From NCBI GenBank assembly GCA_015521185.1, contig WAOS01000097.1, positions 1 through 32,628 on the forward strand: a stretch of DNA of 32,628 nt. The letters run 5' to 3'. The notes under the pieces are model-generated. The model did no database searches. It was given only the letters and a program-made list of their open reading frames with translations, and was not told the DNA's origin. Shown here piece by piece: positions 1-7,735 of this stretch; within the stretch, counting starts at the first letter, position 1, and the number at the start of each line of letters is the position of its first letter. The DNA comes from Desulfurococcales archaeon (GTDB lineage: Archaea; Thermoproteota; Thermoprotei_A; Sulfolobales; Acidilobaceae). Made by a program: the position numbers and the translations under genes.

Positions 1-480
1 GAGGAGGTCATGCTGCCCAACGGCAAGAAGATGCTTGTCGACAGAGTCATATTCCCCGAGGCGGTGGCCGTCCTACCAGTCCTAGAGGACGGGACAGCTG
101 TCCTAGTGTGGCAGTACAGGCCCGTGATAGACAAGTTCATCCTAGAGGCGCCCGCCGGCGTCCTTAGGACGGGAGAGAGCCCGGAGGAGGCGGCGCTCAG
201 GGAGATGGAGGAGGAGACAGGCTATAGGGGAGGCGATCTTGTCCGGGTAGGCTCAGCATACACTAGCCCTGGCTACTCGACGGAGAAGCTGCACCTCTAT
301 GTTGCGCTTGGGCCCAAGCCGGGCGAGGCGAGGCCGGAGGAGCACGAGATCATCCGGGTAAAACGGTATGGGCTCCGGGAGCTCGCCGAAATGGCCCTGA
401 GAGGCGAGCTAGAGGATCTCAAGACTATAGCTCTGGTGCTGGCCGCGCGGAGGATCCTGGGTGGTGAGAGTGAAGCCTAG
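1..480 (+). CDS. Nudix hydrolase, ADP-ribose pyrophosphatase-like (5' end outside the window)
   Basis: This gene encodes a Nudix-family pyrophosphohydrolase, most like ADP-ribose pyrophosphatase, which cleaves ADP-ribose to AMP and ribose 5-phosphate in the cytoplasm. The Nudix box is complete: a Gly, five residues, Glu, seven residues, then REMEEETGY, so the metal-binding glutamates are present. The pattern AVLPVLEDG followed by WQYRP is typical of the ADP-ribose/nucleoside-sugar branch. The reading frame stays open to base 1 (EEV before the first Met), and family members usually carry a short N-terminal region before the LPNG segment, so the ATG at 10 is probably internal and the true start lies upstream. 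The stop overlaps the next gene by 20 nt, which suggests translational coupling. The exact substrate is inferred. Confidence 0.88.
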   Translation, partial: EEVMLPNGKKMLVDRVIFPEAVAVLPVLEDGTAVLVWQYRPVIDKFILEAPAGVLRTGESPEEAALREMEEETGYRGGDLVRVGSAYTSPGYSTEKLHLYVALGPKPGEARPEEHEIIRVKRYGLRELAEMALRGELEDLKTIALVLAARRILGGESEA

Positions 481-1309
481 GCTCGCCCTGGTATATAGCA
501 CTAGTGATCCCGCGGGGAGCGGGGCCGCTGGAGAGCTAGCCGAGATAGTCGGCTGGGAGAGGGCTGAGTGCCCCCTAGCAGTGGAGTGCAGGCTTCTCCG
601 GACCGGGGAGCTGCTAGCCGGCTACAACACCGAGCAGGTTAGGTTCGAGTTCCTCGACAAGACCCCCGACCCCATGGCGGACGCCGTAGTAGTGCTGTCA
701 AGGCATGCCAGCACTAGTGGGAGGCCCACACTTACAACCCACCATACGGGCAACCCGACGGCTGAGGCCTCCCTCGGCGGGGAGCCGGAGAAGCTCGCGT
801 GGAGCGCGCCCGCGCTGAGCAAGCTCCTGCTACGCCTATACGCGGAGGAGGCCCGGGAGAGGGGGCTCCTGGATAGGTACGAGGTGAGCCTGGAGGCGAC
901 TCACCACGGGCCCACCTCGAATAGGAAGCCGCTCGTCTTCATAGAGATAGGCAGCACGCCGAGGGAGTGGGCCGACCCGGATGCTAGGCGGGCCATGGCG
1001 AGCGCGGTGGCGAGAGCGCTAGGGGCAGAACTGCCCGAGTGCGTCCCAGCCGCAGGCTACGGAGGGACACACTATCCCGCGAGGTTCACACGCCTCCACC
1101 TGGAGAGCGAGTACTGTATGGGCCACATCATACCTAAGTATGCCTTCGCGAAGGGAGTGCCCGACCACGTTATAGCTCAGGCAGTGGAGAAGACGTGGCC
1201 GAGCACCGCGTCAGTGGGGCTCGTCGAGAAGAAGAGCCTGCGGTCCGCCGAGCGCAGGAGGGTCGAGAGTATCCTTGCAGGCATGGGTGTCCCGGTTGAG
1301 AAGATATGA
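461..1309 (+). CDS. dtdA: D-aminoacyl-tRNA deacylase, archaeal DTD2 type
   Basis: This enzyme hydrolyses D-amino acids wrongly attached to tRNA, so it is a chiral proofreading factor in translation. The 282-residue length fits the archaeal/plant DTD2 (GEK1) family. Recognisable family segments are VVLSRHAST, the TTHHTGNP segment, LEATHHGPT and FIEIGSTP; the conserved histidine-rich and Glu-containing stretches form the zinc-dependent active site in this family. The start is a GTG at 461, but two further in-frame GTG codons at 464 and 470 cannot be excluded. It overlaps the Nudix gene upstream by 20 nt and the membrane glycosyltransferase downstream by 35 nt, so the three are probably one transcript. 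Another tRNA proofreading enzyme, alaS, lies about 1.3 kb downstream. Confidence 0.92.
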   Translation: MVRVKPRLALVYSTSDPAGSGAAGELAEIVGWERAECPLAVECRLLRTGELLAGYNTEQVRFEFLDKTPDPMADAVVVLSRHASTSGRPTLTTHHTGNPTAEASLGGEPEKLAWSAPALSKLLLRLYAEEARERGLLDRYEVSLEATHHGPTSNRKPLVFIEIGSTPREWADPDARRAMASAVARALGAELPECVPAAGYGGTHYPARFTRLHLESEYCMGHIIPKYAFAKGVPDHVIAQAVEKTWPSTASVGLVEKKSLRSAERRRVESILAGMGVPVEKI

Positions 1310-2336
1310 GGTTGCCGGGGCTATCGCGCTATTCATCATAGCTAAGCTAGTGGTGCTCTGGGCCTCGGGAGCAACTAGTCTCGAGGGGCTGAGGATATTC
1401 GCCACCCGCTGGGACGCCGAGCACTTCGCTAGGCTGGCGGAGGAGTGGTATAGTGGGGAGGCCGACTACGCCTTCGCGCCCCTCCTCCCAGCGACAGCGA
1501 GGATACTAGTCGTCGCGGGTCTACCGTCATGGGCGAGCGTGCTGCTGGTTGCGAACATAGGGAGCGTAGCCCTCCTAGCAGGACTGTCCCGCCTTTACGA
1601 CCCGCGCACCGCGGCACTAGTCATGGCGTTTCCTGTCCTAGCGGTGTACACGACAGCCCCCTACAGCGAGGCCCTAGCTCTCCCCTTGTTCGTGTGGGGA
1701 CTCTACGCTTACCAGAGGAAGAACTACCTCGCAGCCGGCCTACTGTTGGGGGCCTCCGCTACTGCCAGGTACACGATGGCGCTGGCCGGTGCAGTGCTCG
1801 TACTCTACACTCTCCGGAGGGGCCTGCGGGAGGCGGCGGCCCTCACAGCAGGCCTAGCCCCTGCCGCCCTCCTGCTAGCAGCGTTCCTAGCGTCTAGCCG
1901 CTGGGGGCTAACGGTCTACTTCAGAGCGGAGAGGTACTGGCAGGCGGGGTTGGGGACTCCGCTCGACCATGTAAGATGGATTCTCGAGTCGAGCATAACG
2001 GCCCAGTTCGCGAGCCTCAGAGGAATACCCGTCTCCCCCGGGCTATACGTCGCGAGGAACATCCTCTTCGCTCTCCTAGCGGTGGCGGGCCTCGCGCTTC
2101 ACTGGAGTAGGTGGAGGAGGCCCTGGGAGACCCTGGCGGCGGTCCCCGGGATAATAGTTCCTATCCTAGCCACAGGCGTGCCAGCCCTCAGCATGCCCCG
2201 CCTCATCCTGGCTGGCCTGCCGGCAATAGCGGGCCTAGCCCCCAAGGGCAGGGCCACGGCCCTGATATATGTCGCTGGGGCCCTAGCGGGGGCGTGTGTC
2301 GTAGCCGTGTGGCATATGGAGCTCTTCTTCTCGTGA
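1275..2336 (+). CDS. Polytopic membrane glycosyltransferase, PIG-V/Gpi18-like mannosyltransferase
   Basis: The protein is a 353-residue integral membrane protein with about eight to ten hydrophobic segments. Near its N terminus it has RWDAEHF, then FAPLLPA and, around residue 127, APYSEALALP. This order (WD.xHF, F.PL.P, YSE) is the signature of the PIG-V/Gpi18 mannosyltransferase family, which uses a lipid-linked mannose donor; archaeal members are thought to act in lipid or glycan decoration, but the acceptor here is unknown. The start is the TTG at 1275, inside the end of dtdA in another frame; the window offers no stronger start nearby. The link to the preceding tRNA deacylase seems to be gene packing and not a shared pathway. 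The family assignment comes from motifs only. Confidence 0.72.
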   Translation: MQAWVSRLRRYEVAGAIALFIIAKLVVLWASGATSLEGLRIFATRWDAEHFARLAEEWYSGEADYAFAPLLPATARILVVAGLPSWASVLLVANIGSVALLAGLSRLYDPRTAALVMAFPVLAVYTTAPYSEALALPLFVWGLYAYQRKNYLAAGLLLGASATARYTMALAGAVLVLYTLRRGLREAAALTAGLAPAALLLAAFLASSRWGLTVYFRAERYWQAGLGTPLDHVRWILESSITAQFASLRGIPVSPGLYVARNILFALLAVAGLALHWSRWRRPWETLAAVPGIIVPILATGVPALSMPRLILAGLPAIAGLAPKGRATALIYVAGALAGACVVAVWHMELFFS

Positions 2337-2359
2337 GAATCCCCCCGGAGAGGAAGGAG

Positions 2360-2475
2360 TGGTAGCCGGGCGGGGATTCGAACCCCGGTCACGGGGGCTC
2401 TCCTAGCCCTGCCCCCCGGGTAGCCCCCGGGAGAGGGCCTGGCTCCTGGCCGCTTCCAGAGCCCCGCCACGGCCC
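2360..2475 (-). tRNA. tRNA-like gene with intact 3' half and CCA, 5' half not resolved
   Basis: On the minus strand the 3' part is a textbook tRNA: T stem CGGGG/CCCCG around the loop TTCGAAT, acceptor strand CCCGGCT, discriminator A and an encoded CCA (2360-2362). A TATA-like CTATAAGG lies at 2504-2510, which would start a transcript near 2478. However, I cannot find a 5' acceptor strand matching AGCCGGG with a T at position 8; the closest heptamers (AGCCAGG, GGCCAGG, GGCCGTG) each carry a mismatch and lack T8. Two foldings of the middle are possible: a GCCCT/GGGGC anticodon stem with loop CTCCCGG (Gly, CCC) and an intron in the variable region, or a GGGGG/CCCCC stem closing an intron. It may be an intron-rich tRNA, a 3' half of a split tRNA, or a partial copy. 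The 5' limit given is a guess from the TATA position. Confidence 0.5.
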
Positions 2476-2503
2476 TCACAATAGGAATCCTCCCCCGGGG
2501 AGC

Positions 2504-2510
2504 CTTATAG
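2504..2510 (-). promoter_or_regulatory. TATA-like box for the tRNA-like gene
   Basis: The minus-strand sequence CTATAAGG lies about 30 nt upstream of the GC-rich tRNA-like region. It faces away from the alaS promoter, and a perfect GC palindrome separates the two. Confidence 0.5.
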
Positions 2511-2515
2511 CCCTG

Positions 2516-2534
2516 CCGGGCCGGTCCGGCCCGG
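2516..2534. repeat. 19-nt GC palindrome between divergent promoters
   Basis: CCGGGCCGG-T-CCGGCCCGG is a perfect 9-bp inverted repeat around one base. It fills the space between the minus-strand TATA box of the tRNA-like gene and the plus-strand TATA box of alaS, a position that fits an operator or a boundary between the two promoters. The composition is simple, so chance is possible. Confidence 0.6.
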
Positions 2535-2544
2535 TATTATTATA
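2535..2544 (+). promoter_or_regulatory. TATA box of alaS
   Basis: TATTATTATA is the only AT-rich run in a very GC-rich region and lies about 45 nt upstream of the alaS TTG start. It predicts a transcript start near 2565, just ahead of the Shine-Dalgarno motif GGGGGTG at 2568-2574. Confidence 0.6.
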
Positions 2545-2582
2545 CCTGCTGGCTTAGGAGTCTCAGAGGGGGTGCCAGGACG

Positions 2583-5297
2583 TTGGCGGCTGCTGATCCT
2601 AAAGAGTACGATCTCAACTTCTTCCGGGAGATAGGCTTCGAGAGACGTAGGGGGAAGAGGTGTCCGGTATACTTCTGGAGCCTTGGCGGCAGGTTTGAGG
2701 AGCCGCCGGATGCCCCGTGTATCGAGTACAGGTTCGAGGAGGTGCGCAGCCGGCCTGCCATGACTGTGGGGGAGGCCCGAGAGCTGTTCCTCAGCTTCTT
2801 CGAGAGGAGGGGCCACAAGAGGATTAAGCCGAGGCCCGTCGTCGCTAGGTGGAGAGACGATTTATACCTCACCATAGCCAGCATCGTGGTCTTCCAGCCC
2901 CACGTCACCAGCGGTCTCGTGCCCCCTCCCGCCAACCCTCTAACGATTAGCCAGCCAAGCATAAGGCTTGAGGACATCGATAATGTGGGTCTAACCGTTG
3001 GGAGGCACCTCACTAGCTTCGAGATGGCGGCGCACCACGCATTCAACTACCCGGATAAGCAGGTCTACTGGAAGGAGGAGACGGTCCGCCTCGCCTACGA
3101 GTTCTTCACCAAGGAGATGGACATACCCCCGGAGGAGATAGTGTTCGTAGAGTCCTGGTGGGAGGGGGGAGGCAATGCGGGGCCAAGCTTCGAGGTCGTC
3201 GTGGGCGGCCTGGAGCTAGCTACACTAGTCTTCATGAAGTACAGGGTCACCGACTCCGGCTACGAGGAGATACCGCTCAAGATAGTTGACACCGGCTACG
3301 GTGTGGAGAGGCTGGCATGGTTCACCAACAAGACCCCCACGGCATTCCACACCATCTTCGGCCCACTCCTCGGAAAGTACCGCGAGATCATAGGCGTTCC
3401 AGAGCCGCCGAGCGAGATACTATGGGCCGCGTACAAGGCTGCCGGCAGGCTGGACCCGGAGGACCCTGCAAGCGTCCAAGAGTATTATCGTAGCATAGCT
3501 CAGCGGACCGGTCTCCCCCTGGAGGACGTCGCGAGCACGATGCAGAGGGAGGCCAGACTGTATAGCGTGCTAGACCACGCCAAGACGCTCGCCCTAATGC
3601 TTGGCGACGGCATAGTGCCCTCGAACAGCGGGGAGGGGTACCTGGCGAGGCTTGTGGCTAGAAGAGCGCTCAAGCAGCTTAGCCTCTTGGGGGCTGACAG
3701 TGTTAGCCTGGCAGAGCTCGTCGATCTCCAGATAGAGTACTGGGGCAGGGACTTCCCCCAGCTCGTGGAGAACAGGGACTACATTCTGGACGCGGCAAGC
3801 CTCGAGCAGGAGAGGTTTAAGGAAGTTATTGAGAGGGGGAGGAAGATTGTTAGGAAGCTCCTGCGCAAGAAGAAGGCCCTCTCACTAGAAGACCTCATAA
3901 GGCTCTACGACAGCCACGGCATACCTCCCGAGATCATAGCCGAGGAGGCTGCTAGGCTCGGCGTCAAGGTCGAGGTACCGCACAACTTCTACAGCATAGT
4001 CGCTAGCAGGCACCAGGCACCTGAGAGGATAGCTAGGAAGAGGGAGAAGACTAACCTGCCCGCGGAGATCGCGGAGTGGGCCCGCACTCTCCCCCCGACC
4101 AGGCCCCTATACTACGAGAACCAGTATACCCGCGAGTTCGCCGCTAATGTGCTCGGATGCAGGGGGGAGCACGTTGTTCTCGACAAGACAGCGTTCTACC
4201 CTACTGGCGGTGGCCAGCTGCACGACACTGGGGTGATCTGCTTCTCCTCGGGCTGTGTGAGGGTTGTACGCGTTGAGAAGGCTAGTGACACCATAGTCCA
4301 CGTTCTAGAGCGGCCCGTGTCGTGCGTCCCCGGGGAAGAGGTGAGGGGCAGTATAGACTGGGAGAGACGGTATAGGCTGATGAGGCACCACACTGTGACC
4401 CACGTCCTCCTAGGCGCCCTACGGCGAGTGCTAGGCAACCACGTGTGGCAGGCGGGCGCGGAGAAGACCCCCCAGAAGGCGAGGTTCGACTTCACTCATC
4501 ATAGGCCCCTCACGAAAGAGCAGATACTGGAGATTGAGAGGCTCGTGAACAAGGTTATCGACGAGAAGCGTCCAGTCATAGCTAGGTTCGTGCCCAAGAA
4601 CGAGGCGGAGGAGAGATACGGGTTCACCATATACCAGGGCGGCGTCCCGATGAAGCCGGTGATAAGGCTCGTAGAGGTGAAGGACTGGGACGTTGAGGGG
4701 TGCGGCGGGACGCACCTGTCGAACACGGGAGAGATAGGCGGGTTCAAGATTATCGGCGTCGACAGGATACAGGACGGAGTGATAAGGGTCGAGTACGTCG
4801 CTGGAACGCGGGTGAGCGAGGAGGCCAGGAGGCTCGAGGAAACCCTGGAGAGGGTGGCCGGCATCCTAGGCACTGAGCCCAGCCAGGTCGAGCACGGGGC
4901 TAGGAGAACAGTCGAGACTCTGAAGAGGTACGAGGAGACGCTCAAGACCTATAGGAGGCTCTGGCTGGAGAGCGTCAGGGAGAGGATAGCTAGGGACAGG
5001 TCAAGGCTTATCATACTTGAGGCTGTCGAGCCCGATAGGAAGGAGATACAGGCCGCTCTGAAGAAGCTCACAGGCATGTTCCCGGACAAGGTAATAGGCC
5101 TCTACTATAGGGGGGACAGCCACGTTCAGCTAGAGCTAGCCACCAACGCTAAGAACATTCATCTCGGGCAGGCGGTCCGCAAGGCAGCTGAGAGTGTCGG
5201 GGCTAGAGGAGGGGGCGGTCCGAGTGTCGCGAGTGTGAGGCTCCCAGCCGACAAGCTCCAGGAGTTCGCGGAGGAACTAGCCAAGATACTAGGGTGA
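2583..5297 (+). CDS. alaS: Alanyl-tRNA synthetase, archaeal type
   Basis: This cytoplasmic enzyme charges tRNA-Ala with alanine and edits mischarged Ser and Gly. The 904-residue length fits archaeal AlaRS. The class II catalytic core occupies roughly residues 60-430; the editing domain shows HTVTH (about residue 601) and the partner CGGTH (about 705), which together form the zinc-binding editing site; the C-terminal part (about 740-904) is charged and helical, ending in the GARGGGG segment of the DHHA1-like C-Ala domain. The TTG start at 2583 is supported by GGGGGTG 8 nt upstream and a TATA box at 2535-2544. The stop overlaps the start of the following HAD phosphatase, so the pair is likely co-transcribed. 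Confidence 0.97.
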   Translation: MAAADPKEYDLNFFREIGFERRRGKRCPVYFWSLGGRFEEPPDAPCIEYRFEEVRSRPAMTVGEARELFLSFFERRGHKRIKPRPVVARWRDDLYLTIASIVVFQPHVTSGLVPPPANPLTISQPSIRLEDIDNVGLTVGRHLTSFEMAAHHAFNYPDKQVYWKEETVRLAYEFFTKEMDIPPEEIVFVESWWEGGGNAGPSFEVVVGGLELATLVFMKYRVTDSGYEEIPLKIVDTGYGVERLAWFTNKTPTAFHTIFGPLLGKYREIIGVPEPPSEILWAAYKAAGRLDPEDPASVQEYYRSIAQRTGLPLEDVASTMQREARLYSVLDHAKTLALMLGDGIVPSNSGEGYLARLVARRALKQLSLLGADSVSLAELVDLQIEYWGRDFPQLVENRDYILDAASLEQERFKEVIERGRKIVRKLLRKKKALSLEDLIRLYDSHGIPPEIIAEEAARLGVKVEVPHNFYSIVASRHQAPERIARKREKTNLPAEIAEWARTLPPTRPLYYENQYTREFAANVLGCRGEHVVLDKTAFYPTGGGQLHDTGVICFSSGCVRVVRVEKASDTIVHVLERPVSCVPGEEVRGSIDWERRYRLMRHHTVTHVLLGALRRVLGNHVWQAGAEKTPQKARFDFTHHRPLTKEQILEIERLVNKVIDEKRPVIARFVPKNEAEERYGFTIYQGGVPMKPVIRLVEVKDWDVEGCGGTHLSNTGEIGGFKIIGVDRIQDGVIRVEYVAGTRVSEEARRLEETLERVAGILGTEPSQVEHGARRTVETLKRYEETLKTYRRLWLESVRERIARDRSRLIILEAVEPDRKEIQAALKKLTGMFPDKVIGLYYRGDSHVQLELATNAKNIHLGQAVRKAAESVGARGGGGPSVASVRLPADKLQEFAEELAKILG

Positions 5298-6100
5298 TGG
5301 GAGGAGTGGAGTGCTACAGCAAGCTGATAGTTGATCTCGACGGCGTTGTATGGCGCGGCGGCGCCCCGATAATGGATAACGTCGAGCCCCTCTCATCTCT
5401 GCTCGCTGGGGGCGCCAAGATAGTGTTTCTCACCAACAATAGCACTAGGACGAGAGAGAGGTACGCCGAGATACTGTCGCGCCTATTGGGGGCGCCGGTC
5501 CGCCCGGAGGACGTGGTGACTAGCGGTTACAGCGCTTCCGAGTGGCTGAGGAAGAGCAGGGGATGCGCGAGGGTGCTGGTCGTCGGGGAGCACGGTCTCG
5601 TCAGCGAGCTCTCCAGAGCCTGCCACAAGCCCCTTACTCCCCCCGACTGGAGGGATGCCGATGCGGTCGTGGTAGGCCTCGACAGGGGAGTATGCTATAG
5701 GGGGCTCGCGGCGGCTCATCGGGCGATCCTGGGTGGCGCGCTCTTCATCGCGACAAATACTGATAGAAACTTCCCTGTGGAGGAGGGGACCGAGCCGGGT
5801 GCAGGAGCTATTGTGGCGCTCCTCCGAGAGAGTACTGGGAGGGAGCCAGACTTCGACGCTGGCAAGCCTGGAGGCTGGATACTGGAGCTCGCGCTGGAGA
5901 AGCTGGGCGGGGGGCCTGCCCTGGTGGTTGGTGATAGGGTCGACACTGACATGGAGATGGCTAGGCGCCACGGGCTCCCGGGGCTACTCGTTCTCACCGG
6001 CGTCACCAGGAGCCCGCCACGCGGCTCCTGGTTCAGAGTTGTGAGGTCCCTATCCGAGGCTGTGGTCGACGGGGGCCGCATATGTCTAGGGCCTCAGTAG
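5294..6100 (+). CDS. HAD-superfamily sugar phosphatase, NagD / 4-nitrophenylphosphatase type
   Basis: The product is a cytoplasmic HAD phosphatase of the NagD/PGP (IIA) subfamily; members act on sugar phosphates, phosphoglycolate or pNPP in vitro, and the natural substrate here is unknown. Motif I is DLDGVVWRG with the nucleophilic Asp, motif II is FLTNNSTR, the motif III Lys lies in GKPGGW and motif IV is GDRVDTDME. The 268-residue length matches the family. The GTG at 5294 and the ATG at 5297 are both usable; either overlaps the alaS stop, indicating translational coupling to alaS. A role in clearing phosphoglycolate or in tRNA charging cannot be told from the sequence. Its 3' end overlaps the convergent MBL gene by 15 nt. 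Confidence 0.88.
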   Translation: MMGGVECYSKLIVDLDGVVWRGGAPIMDNVEPLSSLLAGGAKIVFLTNNSTRTRERYAEILSRLLGAPVRPEDVVTSGYSASEWLRKSRGCARVLVVGEHGLVSELSRACHKPLTPPDWRDADAVVVGLDRGVCYRGLAAAHRAILGGALFIATNTDRNFPVEEGTEPGAGAIVALLRESTGREPDFDAGKPGGWILELALEKLGGGPALVVGDRVDTDMEMARRHGLPGLLVLTGVTRSPPRGSWFRVVRSLSEAVVDGGRICLGPQ

Positions 6101-6793
6101 CCGGATCCTCCCGCGCTCGCTAATCTCCAATACTGATCCAGTCCTCACTGCCACCAGCTTCTCGGGATACTTACTCTCGACGTACCTGTAAGCCTCCTCG
6201 CCGCTACAGTGAGCAGGCGCTATGTAATCGCTTATGCGGGCGAGCCTATCGAGCTGGTCCGGGCTCGGGCCGTGGAAACCCCCAATTACAAGTATGGGCC
6301 TGAGACCTGTGGCTCTGGCTGCCTCCAGGGCTAGCCGGTCAACGCCTGGATGGCTGCACCCCACGACAACTATTATTCTGGAGCCCACGCGGACCGATAG
6401 GGCGTGCTCGAACAGCGGTCCAGCCCGGAGGGGCGGGGTAAGCGCGTACCTATCCGAGAGATTCAGTCCCGAACGGTTCTCCACGAGCTTGAGGGGCAGA
6501 TCCTTGGCCCATAGATGGAGGCCGGGGGGAACATACACTGTCAGGCCAGGCCTAGCTTTTGCTACGCACGCCATCCCGCCGTAGTGGTCCCAGTGCTCGT
6601 GGCTGAGGACTGCGAAGGCCGCGGTTGATAAGTCGACTCCCAGCTTCTCCGCGTTCGAGCACAGAATACTTGGGCTAGTGTCAGCGTCGAACAGGGCGTT
6701 CGCCTCGTCAGTCTCGATGAAGAGGCTCCACCCCCACTTGTTCCTTAGGCCCGGCCCAGGCCTGTTGTCGTTGAGGACTGTGAGCCTCACCAA
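6086..6793 (-). CDS. Metallo-beta-lactamase-fold hydrolase, COG1237 type
   Basis: This is a metal-dependent MBL-fold protein. The metal-binding motif HEHWDH is at about residues 65-70, followed by GCSHPG and, near the C terminus, the metal-ligand segments GGFHG and PAHCSG. The N-terminal VLNDNRPG..L...WGWSLFIE pattern matches the COG1237 family, which includes the archaeal enzyme named for the early methanopterin intermediate (7,8-dihydropterin-6-methyl-4-(beta-D-ribofuranosyl)aminobenzene-5'-phosphate synthase); that biochemical role for this protein is only an inference. The gene lies 5 nt downstream of the PPP phosphatase and is probably co-transcribed with it. It has 235 residues, slightly short of the family's typical size. 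Confidence 0.82.
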   Translation of the reverse strand: MVRLTVLNDNRPGPGLRNKWGWSLFIETDEANALFDADTSPSILCSNAEKLGVDLSTAAFAVLSHEHWDHYGGMACVAKARPGLTVYVPPGLHLWAKDLPLKLVENRSGLNLSDRYALTPPLRAGPLFEHALSVRVGSRIIVVVGCSHPGVDRLALEAARATGLRPILVIGGFHGPSPDQLDRLARISDYIAPAHCSGEEAYRYVESKYPEKLVAVRTGSVLEISERGRIRLLRP

Positions 6794-6798
6794 GCGTC

Positions 6799-7692
6799 TC
6801 AGCCCCTCGGGATCTCCTCAACCACTAGAGTGTTATCGCTGATATAGAGGCTTGCAGCTCTCATGCCGTGGTAGAACGAGCTGAAAACTGTGATGACGGA
6901 GCCTCTGACCCCGCCTATGCTTAGCGGCTTCCCGTGGCGGAGCGGGCGGATCATGCTCCCGCTCCTAGTGTATATTATAGCGCCGTCTACAGTCTCGTGG
7001 GCTCTCACTATGAGGCCGAGCCCGTTGGCCTCTAGGAAGGAGGCCCAGGCCTTCACGCCGTAGTAATAGGCTCCCGACCCTCTAATGCTGGGGGAGAACC
7101 AGTCTATGTCGAGGCTTGGATCGTTCCAGAGGAGTTGGAACACGATCTCGTCGCTGGGCAGATCCGCCTCCGGCTTACCCTTGATGGAGGCCGCCCGGCC
7201 TGCTATCTCCTCGATCATTACGGGCGGCTCGGGCTCGTTGAGGCATGCCCTGCAGGGTATGCCGCCGTGGACCATGAAGACTTCTCTCCATACTGCCGCC
7301 ACGGGGAGGTTCCTGTACAGTTCTCTGACTAGCTCGAGGTACTCGCGACCCCTCTTCGAGAGCGCCTCCTCGTAGAAGCCGTACCACTTGTTCATCTCGA
7401 GAGACTCGTGGTTGCCCCTCAGCAGGTAGACGTGGCTCTGCTCTGCTAGGGTGCTAGCGATTAACTCGAGATTCTCGACCCCCCTGCTCCCCCTATCGAC
7501 CACGTCTCCCAGCACTACCAGGCAGCCCGCAGTGTCGAGGTATCTCCTGAGGAACCACTCCATAGGCATCGTGTAGCCGTGCGTGTCCCCCAGAATGGCG
7601 ATGCTGTCGCAGGACAAGCCTAGCACGGGCGGCTCCCCGGCAACCCTCTCTATTGCAGCCCTAAGCGCATCGGCGCCTCTCAACGCGGACAC
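6799..7692 (-). CDS. PPP-family serine/threonine protein phosphatase (archaeal PP1-like)
   Basis: This 297-residue protein carries the complete metallophosphatase signature of the PPP family: GDTHG (about residue 33), GDVVDRG (about 61), RGNHE (about 93), VHGG (about 143) and RAHE near the C terminus. Such enzymes dephosphorylate phosphoserine/phosphothreonine using two metal ions; PP1-like members have been characterised from hyperthermophilic crenarchaea including Pyrodictium. The Cys pair in HGGIPCRAC is unusual and might be a local metal or disulfide site. The GTG start at 7692 lies about where transcription should begin from a TATA-like GTTATATC at 7713-7719, so the mRNA may be leaderless. 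The MBL hydrolase follows in the same transcript. Confidence 0.9.
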   Translation of the reverse strand: MSALRGADALRAAIERVAGEPPVLGLSCDSIAILGDTHGYTMPMEWFLRRYLDTAGCLVVLGDVVDRGSRGVENLELIASTLAEQSHVYLLRGNHESLEMNKWYGFYEEALSKRGREYLELVRELYRNLPVAAVWREVFMVHGGIPCRACLNEPEPPVMIEEIAGRAASIKGKPEADLPSDEIVFQLLWNDPSLDIDWFSPSIRGSGAYYYGVKAWASFLEANGLGLIVRAHETVDGAIIYTRSGSMIRPLRHGKPLSIGGVRGSVITVFSSFYHGMRAASLYISDNTLVVEEIPRG

Positions 7693-7711
7693 CCCTGCGA
7701 CCCAGCTCTTG

Positions 7712-7719
7712 ATATAACG
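7712..7719. promoter_or_regulatory. Shared TATA element between divergent genes
   Basis: GATATAAC on plus (GTTATATC on minus) is the only TATA-like element in the 43-nt gap between the PPP phosphatase and the DHH-like gene. A start site about 26 nt to either side falls at or near each start codon, so both mRNAs could be leaderless or nearly so. Confidence 0.45.
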
Positions 7720-7735
7720 CTGGATAGCACTAATA

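Noticed and set aside
2360-2447. tRNA with 5' acceptor AGCCAGG and C8, suggesting C-to-U editing.
   Set aside because: It requires an A-C mismatch in the acceptor and gives no sensible D arm, so it is weaker than leaving the 5' half unresolved.
2540-3046. Minus-strand ORF of 168 aa over the start of alaS, and other long shadow ORFs such as 13955-14179 and 16361-16891.
   Set aside because: They lie antisense to clearly recognised genes, have low-complexity Ser/Arg-rich translations and match no family.
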